A stretch of DNA of 12,410 nt. It comes from Anaerolineales bacterium. GTDB lineage: Bacteria > Chloroflexota > Anaerolineae > Anaerolineales > E44-bin32. Below are positions 1 through 6,295 of the stretch, in pieces. The notes beneath the pieces were generated by a model. That model saw only the letters and a list, made by a program, of their open reading frames with translations, did not search any database and was not told where the DNA came from. The stretch lies in contig JAGLGG010000057.1 of assembly GCA_023144145.1 (NCBI GenBank), forward strand, positions 1 to 12,410, written 5' to 3'. Position numbers and translations under genes: made by a program. How positions within the stretch are numbered: the first letter of the stretch is position 1; each line of letters begins with the position of its first letter.

Positions 1-1212
1 AATGAGAAATTTGCCTGGTTCTCTGGCTTATTTGGTGTATTTTCGGGATTTTTCTTTCCTTATATGGTGACGACAGATACTTTTACGATCTATATGATCA
101 TTGGCGCCGGCACTTTCTGGTTTATGTCGCAGGCCGTTACAAAATTGCAAGTGTACGTGTGGATCGTAGTTGGCTTATTTGTAGGCGTTGCCCACCTCTC
201 ACGCGCAGATGGGATATTAATATTAGGCATCGCGTTCCTGACGATCATGCTCGTGGGAAAAAACCGCATTCGCGCGACATTTTTCCTGTTGTGTGGGTAC
301 ATAATCATCATGCTGCCCTGGTGGATCCACAACTATGAGGTCACGGGTTCAATCATGTCGGCTAGCTCAACCAAAGTATTGTGGACTCTTTCTTATGATG
401 AATTATTCAGTCATTCACCAGAAGAACTAAGCTTCGAACGCTGGTGGAGCTCGGGTGTTTTTGACCTAATCAAAGTCAGGATTGACGCGCTAATTCAAAA
501 TATTAAGAGTCTGTTCGTGGTCAATGGGCTCATCTTCTTGGGACCGTTTATGATCATTGGCGCAATTCTCAACAAGAAGCACCCCTTAGTTCGCTTAGCT
601 GCCGGATACTTATCTCTCTTAATTATTACAATGAGTTTTATTTTTCCCTTTGCTGGTGCGCGAGGTGGGTTTTTTCATTCGAGTAGTGCCGTCATGCCGG
701 TATTATGGACGCTTGCTCCAGTTGGATTGTTTGAAGCTATTCGATTTGGAGCGAACAAACGAGGTTGGGATTTAGAAGGGGCAAGTAGGGTATTTGGCAG
801 CGCAGCGGTAGTAATTGCGATGCTTACAACGGCTGGGTTGTACTATCTCCGAGTGATTGGCCCTGAGACAACAGAAAACAACTGGGGCTCGAGTCATGTG
901 ATTTATGAATCGGTCGGTCGGTGGTTTTCGGAATTGGGTCGAGAGGATCATCTGGTTGCAGTGAATAACCCTCCTGGATTATTTATTGCTTCTGGGATGG
1001 AGAGCGTAGTAATTCCCGATGGTGGGGTTGATGAGCTTAGAGAGGTACTGGTTAGATACCGCGTGGACTGGGTTATATTGGATCAGAACAACCCTGGTTT
1101 GGCTGAGCTTATTGAAAACCCGAATTTGGTGACATGGTTAATTCATGAGGAAACATTGGAACCGATTAATGGTTCTCAAATTCAAATTTATCGAGTGGAA
1201 ATAAACGAATAA
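1..1212 (+). CDS. GT-C fold membrane glycosyltransferase (GT39/ArnT-like), 5' end cut by window edge
   Basis: The frame is open from base 1, so the ATG at 64 is an internal methionine and the N-terminal part is missing. What remains is about 403 residues. It has many hydrophobic helices (for example around residues 32-60, 80-100, 175-225 and 255-285 of the visible part) and then a soluble C-terminal tail of roughly 100 residues. The motif HLSRADGILIL is typical of bacterial polytopic glycosyltransferases that move a sugar from a polyprenyl-phosphate donor at the outer face of the membrane. The catalytic acidic motif of the first outer loop would lie in the missing part, so activity cannot be judged. 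The stop codon is TAA at 1210-1212; a second gene of the same broad class follows. The acceptor is unknown: a surface polysaccharide, a lipid or a protein are all possible. Family-level assignment is fairly safe, the exact family is not. Confidence 0.75.
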   Translation, partial: NEKFAWFSGLFGVFSGFFFPYMVTTDTFTIYMIIGAGTFWFMSQAVTKLQVYVWIVVGLFVGVAHLSRADGILILGIAFLTIMLVGKNRIRATFFLLCGYIIIMLPWWIHNYEVTGSIMSASSTKVLWTLSYDELFSHSPEELSFERWWSSGVFDLIKVRIDALIQNIKSLFVVNGLIFLGPFMIIGAILNKKHPLVRLAAGYLSLLIITMSFIFPFAGARGGFFHSSSAVMPVLWTLAPVGLFEAIRFGANKRGWDLEGASRVFGSAAVVIAMLTTAGLYYLRVIGPETTENNWGSSHVIYESVGRWFSELGREDHLVAVNNPPGLFIASGMESVVIPDGGVDELREVLVRYRVDWVILDQNNPGLAELIENPNLVTWLIHEETLEPINGSQIQIYRVEINE

Positions 1213-1272
1213 TGAGCGCCGAGAATAAACCACCATCAAAGCGAGTGGAGCAGCATAGGTGGGGGAATATGC

Positions 1273-2826
1273 ATGTTTCGCATCCCCACATATACCGGTT
1301 CTTTGTTTGCGGTTGCCCTTTTTTCAGTGGAGTCAAATGATTCATCGATGTTAAAACGAATTCTTGATCATCGCCTTTTTTGGCTCTTTGCCTTATTGCT
1401 TGCAGCCGTTTCTGCATTAGGTTTCCTACTCACGAGCGCGAGTGAGTACGGTTTGGGTTTTCCTTTAGATGATGCCTGGATACATCAAACATATGCTCGA
1501 AATATAGTAGAGCTTGGGGAATGGTCTTACGTTCCGGGGGAAGCCAGTGGTGGTTCGACCTCACCTCTATGGACAATACTGCTCGCGATAGGCAATGTGA
1601 TCAGAATTGATTCGAAAGCCTGGACTTACTTCATAGGCATCGTCATATTGTTTCTGCTCGCATTGGTTGGATCTTTATGGCTAAATGAGAGACGATCCAG
1701 ACCGAAAGGATTAAATTGGCTCATTGTCATTGTACTGATCTTTGAATGGCACCTTACCTGGGCCGCCGTTTCGGGGATGGAGACTTTGGCAATTTCCCTT
1801 TTGTTCATGTTTGTATTTTTTCAGCTTGAAAAGAAAGCGAATGAAATATTCATTGGAGCGCTTGTGGGAGTGGGTCTTTGGCTTAGACCTGGTGCTCTTT
1901 CATTGTTAATACCAATAGCAATGTATGGTTTTGACCGCCATGGTCGTGATCTGCGAAAGTGGTCGCGAGGAATGGCAATGTTTGGAATTGGTCTCATCCT
2001 TCTCGTGCTTCCATATTTACTCCTAAATTCCGTTGTGGCGGGTTCCTTCTGGCCAAACACTTTTTATGCAAAACAGGCGGAATACGCGATCCAGAGAGAA
2101 ACGTTCATTATCCTCCGTTTCGCTCAACAACTTAGACAACCTCTCATCGGTGTTGGCATCGTTCTCTTACCGGGAATCTTGATCGCACATCTGGGTGGTG
2201 GTTCCAAATTTAAAGTATCCCGGTTTGGGCCACTATTGTGGGTAATCGCTTATCTTGGCATCTACGCATTGAGGTTACCAGTGACGTACCAACATGGGAG
2301 ATATGCCATCCCAATAATCCCTATTCTTTTGGTGCTCGGAATCGAAGGTTTCCTTAAGTGGGCAGAACTCCGGAGCCCTGTATTCAGGAAAAGGTTTTTT
2401 TCGCGCGCTTGGCTCATCTTATCAGTAGCGATTCTGATCACGTTCTGGGTCCTGGGCGCAAAAGCATATGCTACTGACGTAGCTATCATTGAAACCGAGA
2501 TGGTGGAACCGTCGAAGTGGATCGCGAAGAACACTAACGAAGATGCGCTCATCGCGGCGCATGATATTGGTGCGTTAGGCTACTATGGTCAACGTGAGAT
2601 TTTGGATTTGGCCGGCTTGATTTCACCAGAAGTTATTCCATTCATTCGGGATGAGAAGCAACTTGCTGATTACATTGAAGAGATGGGGGCTAACTATTTC
2701 ATGACCTTTCCCGGTCCTGATTGGTACCCACATTTAATCACAATAGGTGAGTCGATTTACCAATCCAACGGTCAATTTAGTCCCGCAGCCGGTGGAGAGA
2801 ATATGGAAATTTTTCGATGGCCTTAG
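1273..2826 (+). CDS. GT-C fold membrane glycosyltransferase, complete
   Basis: A 517-residue polytopic protein, inferred to transfer a sugar from a lipid-linked donor at the membrane. Residues 34-53 form the first membrane helix. Directly after it comes LDDAWIHQTYARN with the acidic pair D66-D67, where GT-C enzymes carry their catalytic or metal-binding aspartates, followed by a GGSTSPLW block common in this class. Further helices follow to about residue 400, then a soluble tail of about 115 residues. Two starts are possible. The ATG at 1273 has a purine-rich AGGTGG at 1258-1263 at good spacing. The ATG at 1348 (M26) gives a cleaner N-terminus, MLKRILDHR then helix 1, but has no visible ribosome site. 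It probably shares a transcript with the preceding glycosyltransferase gene, 60 bases upstream. The acceptor cannot be told from sequence; pilin or surface-layer glycosylation is only a guess from position. Confidence 0.8.
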   Translation: MFRIPTYTGSLFAVALFSVESNDSSMLKRILDHRLFWLFALLLAAVSALGFLLTSASEYGLGFPLDDAWIHQTYARNIVELGEWSYVPGEASGGSTSPLWTILLAIGNVIRIDSKAWTYFIGIVILFLLALVGSLWLNERRSRPKGLNWLIVIVLIFEWHLTWAAVSGMETLAISLLFMFVFFQLEKKANEIFIGALVGVGLWLRPGALSLLIPIAMYGFDRHGRDLRKWSRGMAMFGIGLILLVLPYLLLNSVVAGSFWPNTFYAKQAEYAIQRETFIILRFAQQLRQPLIGVGIVLLPGILIAHLGGGSKFKVSRFGPLLWVIAYLGIYALRLPVTYQHGRYAIPIIPILLVLGIEGFLKWAELRSPVFRKRFFSRAWLILSVAILITFWVLGAKAYATDVAIIETEMVEPSKWIAKNTNEDALIAAHDIGALGYYGQREILDLAGLISPEVIPFIRDEKQLADYIEEMGANYFMTFPGPDWYPHLITIGESIYQSNGQFSPAAGGENMEIFRWP

Positions 2827-2832
2827 TGCGAG

Positions 2833-2860
2833 TTGCCCCAAATTCGATGTGTGATATACT
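2833..2860 (+). promoter_or_regulatory. sigma70-like promoter of the response regulator-kinase unit
   Basis: TTGCCC at 2833-2838, a 16-base spacer and TATACT at 2855-2860. A TG one base before the -10 box (2852-2853) makes it an extended -10. It starts 6 bases after the stop of the glycosyltransferase gene. The predicted transcript start is near 2866-2868, giving a leader of roughly 27 bases. The block TTGCCCCAAATTCG (2833-2846) recurs almost unchanged at the flp promoter. Confidence 0.65.
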
Positions 2861-2893
2861 CGCCGCAGTCAATCAAAAATGGTAGGGAAGAGT

Positions 2894-3589
2894 ATGGAGC
2901 CAATTCCAATCGTAATCATAGACGATCACCCTCTGTTTCGCGAAGGCGTGCGAAATATTATTGACGCAGAGGATGATTTCACTGTGCTAGCTGAAGGTAT
3001 CAGCGGAGATCAAGCGTTACAACTGATCCGAGAGCTTCGGCCGCGTGTAGCATTGGTTGATGTGAACCTGCCCAACATGAACGGCATTCAAGTTACTCGT
3101 CAAATCGTTGCAGAAAGATTGGGCACAGCCATTGTCTTGTTAACTGCTTACGATGATGTGGAACAAGTTCTCCACGCTTTCAGGGCTGGTGCATCAGCAT
3201 ACTGCTCGAAAGATGTTGAAGCTGGGAAATTGGTGGATGTCATTCGACATGTCGCCCGAGGATTTTTCGTTGTTGGAGATCAAGTCTTCGATGAAACCGG
3301 CCTCGACCAGTGGCTTTCCTCTGGTGTTGAGGCTGTACGGCGCCCTCATTTAGAGGGTGATGTGGACGCTTTCACGCCACTCTCGCCACGTGAGATGGAA
3401 ATCCTCCAGTATGTCACACGCGGCTTAAGCAACAAGGAAATCGCGGCTCGGTTGGGCATAAGCCATCAGACTGTTAAGAACCATATGACTGCCATCCTGC
3501 ATAAATTAGATGTCGAAGATAGAACTCAAGCTGCCGTTTATGCGCTGCGACACGGTTGGGTTCGATTGCAGGACACTCACAAACAATGA
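2894..3589 (+). CDS. NarL/LuxR-family response regulator
   Basis: A 231-residue two-domain DNA-binding response regulator. The receiver spans about residues 5-122 with all key residues: acidic pair D10-D11, phospho-acceptor D56 in VALVDVNLP, T84 in VLLTAYDD and K106 in YCSKD. After a linker, the LuxR-type helix-turn-helix runs from about residue 160 (TPLSPREMEIL) through GLSNKEIAARLGISHQTVKNH. I chose the ATG at 2894 over the in-frame ATG at 2879: it has an AGGGAAG site just upstream (2884-2890) and gives the usual short N-terminus, MEPIPIVIIDDH. The histidine kinase gene follows 17 bases later and is presumably the partner. The next transcription unit downstream is the Tad pilus locus, whose flp promoter resembles the promoter of this gene, so pilus control or autoregulation is a reasonable inference. 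The true target sites are not known. Confidence 0.93.
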   Translation: MEPIPIVIIDDHPLFREGVRNIIDAEDDFTVLAEGISGDQALQLIRELRPRVALVDVNLPNMNGIQVTRQIVAERLGTAIVLLTAYDDVEQVLHAFRAGASAYCSKDVEAGKLVDVIRHVARGFFVVGDQVFDETGLDQWLSSGVEAVRRPHLEGDVDAFTPLSPREMEILQYVTRGLSNKEIAARLGISHQTVKNHMTAILHKLDVEDRTQAAVYALRHGWVRLQDTHKQ

Positions 3590-3606
3590 CGGGGGACTAG
3601 AACCAA

Positions 3607-4656
3607 ATGAGTGAAGCAGCGAACGGCGAAGGGCTTAGTCCTTTAGAGGAATTCATCCAATATACAAGAACTGAGTTCGAGCAGGTTGGCACTGGCTTGA
3701 AGGAAATTGGATTGTTGATTGAACAAAGCCAAGGCGAAGTTGATAAGTTGGCTCAGCGTAATGCCCAGATCACCTCAAAAATTCATCAAATCCAAGCTCA
3801 GTTTGACACCATTCCCCGAGAAGACATCAAAACAAGCTACGAGAACGCGCAAGATACCCAGCAACGCCTCTTTACCATGCGCGGCCAATTAGAGAAGTTA
3901 CAGAGTGATCAAACAAATCTCCAGCGATACTTGAATTTCCTAAAAAGAACCTTAAGCATAGTTGATTCAGGTGAACAGACAGCGGACTTTCGTTCGGTTG
4001 ATGGGGGAGGAGATACGCTATTTGAGAAAATAATCTCCGCTCAGGAAGACGAGCGCCGTAAGATCTCAAGACAAATTCATGATGGCCCTGCCCAGGCGCT
4101 ATCTAATTTCATATTGCAGACGGAAATCGCACTACGTGTTCTTGATGTTGATGCTGAAAGGGCAAAAGAGGAATTGCATAGTTTAAAAAGTGCCGCCTCA
4201 AATACATTTGCGAACGTCAGGGATTTCATTTTCGATTTAAGACCGATGATGCTCGACGATTTGGGCCTCATTCCTACCGTTCGGCGATACATAGAGGCTT
4301 TTAAAGAGAAGACGGGGTTGGAAATTTCTTTAGTTGTCACAGGTAGTGAAAAACGTTTGGAGCCACACCGGGAAGTACTGTGTTTCCGGGCGATTCAACA
4401 ATTGCTTGGAAATATACGCGATCATGCCCAAGCGACTCAAGTCAAACTAAATATATTGCTTGATGATACTCAATTTCAAGTGACAATTGAGGATAATGGT
4501 GTTGGTTTTATTCCGAGCGAGGTTCTAGTAGGCAGTGAAACCCCAAAGGGCTTAACCACTTTGGAAGAAAGAATCCATCAAGTTGGTGGAGAATTCAACT
4601 TGAAGAGTGAACCTGATCAAGGTACGCGCATCACGCTGTCAATTCCCGCTCGATAG
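3607..4656 (+). CDS. Soluble DegS-like sensor histidine kinase (HisKA_3 family)
   Basis: A 349-residue kinase with no signal peptide or membrane helix, so it should sense something in the cytoplasm. Residues about 14-120 are rich in Q, E, K and heptad-like leucines and are probably coiled coil, as in DegS. The dimerisation and phospho-acceptor segment is EDERRKISRQIHDGPAQ, with H158 followed by DG as usual for kinases that pair with NarL-type regulators. The ATPase domain occupies about 250-349, with DNGVGF at 296-301 (D296 in the nucleotide pocket) and GLTTLEERI as the G2 region. The N-box reads LLGNIRDHAQA instead of the more usual LTNVxKHA form but keeps the asparagine and histidine. The start ATG has a GGGGG tract 11 bases upstream. 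It is co-transcribed with the response regulator gene. The CpaE receiver encoded downstream is a possible second phosphoryl acceptor; that is inference. Confidence 0.9.
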   Translation: MSEAANGEGLSPLEEFIQYTRTEFEQVGTGLKEIGLLIEQSQGEVDKLAQRNAQITSKIHQIQAQFDTIPREDIKTSYENAQDTQQRLFTMRGQLEKLQSDQTNLQRYLNFLKRTLSIVDSGEQTADFRSVDGGGDTLFEKIISAQEDERRKISRQIHDGPAQALSNFILQTEIALRVLDVDAERAKEELHSLKSAASNTFANVRDFIFDLRPMMLDDLGLIPTVRRYIEAFKEKTGLEISLVVTGSEKRLEPHREVLCFRAIQQLLGNIRDHAQATQVKLNILLDDTQFQVTIEDNGVGFIPSEVLVGSETPKGLTTLEERIHQVGGEFNLKSEPDQGTRITLSIPAR

Positions 4657-4684
4657 CGCATCTGACCCCTGAAATCCTTTTTCT

Positions 4685-4697
4685 CGTAAAAAATACG
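4685..4697 (+). promoter_or_regulatory. Possible operator dyad upstream of the flp promoter
   Basis: An inverted repeat CGTA-AAAAA-TACG, centred about 71 bases before the predicted flp transcript start and 29 bases before the -35 box. The A-tract centre would bend DNA, and the position suits an activator of the NarL type. Four-base arms occur often by chance, so this is only a candidate. No clear terminator for the kinase gene is visible between 4657 and 4727, so some read-through into flp is possible. Confidence 0.25.
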
Positions 4698-4726
4698 TGA
4701 ATAACACCTATCGGAATTAAGTCCTA

Positions 4727-4755
4727 TTGCCCCATATTTGTTGTACTTCTATACT
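4727..4755 (+). promoter_or_regulatory. sigma70-like promoter of flp
   Basis: TTGCCC at 4727-4732, a 17-base spacer and TATACT at 4750-4755. Both hexamers are identical to those of the response-regulator promoter. The first 14 bases, TTGCCCCATATTTG, match the block there at 12 of 14 positions. The transcript would begin near 4761-4763, leaving a leader of about 50 bases before the pilin ATG. Confidence 0.65.
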
Positions 4756-4760
4756 AGGGT

Positions 4761-4785
4761 CAGGTTTACCTGAGAAAACAGGTAA
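4761..4785 (+). promoter_or_regulatory. Inverted repeats at the start of the flp leader (operator or 5' stem-loop)
   Basis: CAGGT occurs at 4761-4765, its complement ACCTG at 4768-4772, and CAGGT again at 4779-4783. On the DNA, CAGGT-TT-ACCTG is a dyad sitting on the predicted transcript start. In the RNA, TTACCTG (4766-4772) can pair with CAGGTAA (4779-4785) across a 6-base loop, giving a 7-bp stem at the extreme 5' end. Such a stem could protect the pilin message, or the dyad could bind a regulator. Both readings are inferred. Confidence 0.4.
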
Positions 4786-4795
4786 TTTTCCGACG

Positions 4796-4806
4796 AAGGG
4801 AGGTGG
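4796..4806 (+). promoter_or_regulatory. Strong ribosome-binding site of flp
   Basis: AAGGGAGGTGG contains GGAGGT at 4799-4804, ideally spaced 7 bases before the ATG at 4812. It supports translation of the short pilin frame and not of the longer overlapping frame in this stretch, and it fits a highly expressed product. Confidence 0.7.
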
Positions 4807-4811
4807 AAGGA

Positions 4812-4958
4812 ATGCTTTACGCGCCCAAAGAAAGGGGCCAGGGTCTGGTCGAGTACGCTCTAATCCTTGTTTTAGTAGCTGTCGTTGTAATTGTCATATT
4901 GGCGTTACTCGGACCCGCCATTGGTAACGTATTTAGCAACATCGTTGCTAATATCTAG
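4812..4958 (+). CDS. flp: Flp-family type IVb prepilin (major Tad pilin)
   Basis: A 48-residue frame that length-limited gene callers easily miss. It has a short charged leader, MLYAPKERG, then QGLVEYALILV and a continuous hydrophobic helix up to about residue 37, ending NIVANI. The prepilin peptidase site is clear: cleavage after G9 places glutamate at +5 (E14) and tyrosine at +6 (Y15), the Glu-Tyr signature that defines Flp pilins. The mature pilin would be 39 residues. It should be made as a membrane precursor, cleaved by a TadV/CpaA-type peptidase that is not in this window, and polymerised into the pilus by the products of the cpaF, tadB and tadC genes downstream. It has its own promoter (4727-4755), a strong ribosome site and a hairpin behind it, consistent with production in excess of the assembly proteins. 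No second pilin copy is present. Confidence 0.92.
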   Translation: MLYAPKERGQGLVEYALILVLVAVVVIVILALLGPAIGNVFSNIVANI

Positions 4959-5001
4959 TCTGCGTTGAGTGTCTCGAAAGGGAAATCACGCAAACAAAAA
5001 C

Positions 5002-5030
5002 GTGGAGCCCTATCAGCGATAGGGCTCCAC
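5002..5030 (+). terminator. Perfect 13-bp hairpin between flp and cpaB
   Basis: GTGGAGCCCTATC (5002-5014) pairs perfectly with GATAGGGCTCCAC (5018-5030) across a 3-base AGC loop, 43 bases after the flp stop. No T-tract follows on this strand; an A-rich stretch (AAACAAAAA, ending 5000) precedes it. So it may act as a partial terminator or as a 3' stabiliser of the pilin message. Read on the opposite strand it is followed by TTTTTGTTT and looks like a classical intrinsic terminator. Confidence 0.7.
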
Positions 5031-5074
5031 ATCGCAAGTGTAAAGTATTTGTAAGGTCTGCCGAGGTGGCCCTC

Positions 5075-5102
5075 TTGACTTTGTTTTGGGAACCTGTATC
5101 AT
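5075..5102 (+). promoter_or_regulatory. sigma70-like promoter of the cpaB-tadC operon
   Basis: TTGACT at 5075-5080, a 16-base spacer and TATCAT at 5097-5102, placed between the flp hairpin and cpaB. The transcript would begin near 5108-5110 and leave a leader of about 43 bases. It does not carry the TTGCCCCA block of the two upstream promoters, so the machinery may be controlled differently from the pilin. Confidence 0.6.
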
Positions 5103-5140
5103 TGCCACTGCGGCAGGGAATTATTAAATTTTGGTCCGAC

Positions 5141-5148
5141 AAGGAGGG
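5141..5148 (+). promoter_or_regulatory. Ribosome-binding site that sets the cpaB start
   Basis: AAGGAGGG lies just before the ATG at 5152 (AGGAGG core, 4-base spacer). It is downstream of the in-frame TTG at 5131, which rules out that longer start. Confidence 0.7.
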
Positions 5149-5151
5149 ATT

Positions 5152-6261
5152 ATGCGTCGTGGCCGTATACTCATATTGCTTGCCCTGATCTTACTGGGTA
5201 TTGCAGTTGCAGCATTCTTTTTCTTAAGGCCTGACAGTGGTGGTGATACTATTGTTGTGGCAGAGCCAACTGCCGTACCCAGAGAGGCAAATATCATCAT
5301 CGCTGCTCAGAACATTCCACGAGGTGCATTGATTCCGACTGACGGCGTTATCATAGCCCCGTTCCCATTAGACATGGTTGTGGAGACAATGGCAACTGAT
5401 GTTGCTCAAGTCGTTGGACACCGCGCCCGAACAGAGATTGCACGTGGAATGCCAATAACAACGGAGATGGTTACCGACCAAGCCGGTGATTTCTTAGGCA
5501 CCGGATCCGATGCCTCCCTGGCAATTGAAGAAGGGGAGACGGCGATCTCCATCCCCTTGAACCGCTTGTCCGGAGTCGCATTTGCCCTGCGTGGTGGTGA
5601 TGAAGTCGATATCATTGTCAGTATGTTAATTGTCGACATTGATATTGATTTTCAATCGGTTCTGCCCAATCTTACTGGAATTTTGGTTAATCCAGACCGA
5701 GGACCAATCAACAGCTTCGTTGGTGATTGGGTTGATCCTATCACCGGGCAGGTTTTTGTCGAAGAACCGCGCGTAGTTGGACGGGCAGAAACGGATGTGT
5801 CGACTGGTGAACTGTTATACACCCTACCATCTGAACGTCAACGTCCACGCCTGATCACCCAAAGGTTGGTTGAAAAAGCAAAAGTTCTACACGTCGGAAC
5901 CTTCGCGTTGGAAGATGAGGTTGCTCCAGCTGAGTTGATCGCAGCAGAGGAAGGGGGAGCTCCTCCACCGCAATCGGCTCCGATCGCCAGCGTGCCAACA
6001 CCGCCGGACATTATCACGCTTATCGTGTCGCCGCAGGAAGCGCTAGCGATAAATTACGCAGTAAAATCAGGTATGGACATTGTGCTCACATTGCGAAGTC
6101 CGGATGATCCAACTGAAACGCTAACAGATATGGTTTCGCTGCAATATCTGATTGAAACGTACAGAATGTCAATCCCGCAGCGACTCCCATATTCTATATC
6201 ACCAAGAGTGGATCAATTCATACTCCCACTACTACCTGATGACCAGGGCGTAACCGAATAG
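5152..6261 (+). CDS. cpaB: Tad pilus assembly protein CpaB/RcpC (SAF domain)
   Basis: A 369-residue protein anchored by one N-terminal helix: MRRGR, then hydrophobic residues 6-25. The rest should face outward. A SAF domain covers about residues 47-107, beginning NIIIAAQNIPRGALI, and the following RcpC/CpaB region contains NRLSGVAFALRGGDEVDII. A proline-rich low-complexity segment near residues 266-286 separates a final domain starting ITLIVSPQEALAINYAV, a usual ending of this family. In Gram-negative Tad systems CpaB works with the CpaC secretin; no secretin gene is present here, so this CpaB may instead contact peptidoglycan or the pilus shaft, which is inference. The ATG at 5152 was chosen because of the ribosome site before it. 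It is the first gene of the assembly operon, 34 bases upstream of cpaE. Confidence 0.9.
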   Translation: MRRGRILILLALILLGIAVAAFFFLRPDSGGDTIVVAEPTAVPREANIIIAAQNIPRGALIPTDGVIIAPFPLDMVVETMATDVAQVVGHRARTEIARGMPITTEMVTDQAGDFLGTGSDASLAIEEGETAISIPLNRLSGVAFALRGGDEVDIIVSMLIVDIDIDFQSVLPNLTGILVNPDRGPINSFVGDWVDPITGQVFVEEPRVVGRAETDVSTGELLYTLPSERQRPRLITQRLVEKAKVLHVGTFALEDEVAPAELIAAEEGGAPPPQSAPIASVPTPPDIITLIVSPQEALAINYAVKSGMDIVLTLRSPDDPTETLTDMVSLQYLIETYRMSIPQRLPYSISPRVDQFILPLLPDDQGVTE

Positions 6262-6295
6262 GTTGATTATCTCTCGGAGGTGGATATAGGTTTAG

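Noticed and set aside
1212..1340. A 42-codon frame whose ATG overlaps the stop of the first glycosyltransferase gene (TAATG)
   Set aside because: The overlap is suggestive of coupling, but the frame has only a weak ribosome site, overlaps the next gene's first possible start and encodes no recognisable motif.
4727..4927. A 66-codon frame covering the flp region in another reading frame
   Set aside because: Its start lies at the flp promoter and its product has no motif, while the flp frame in the same place has a perfect prepilin signature and ribosome site.
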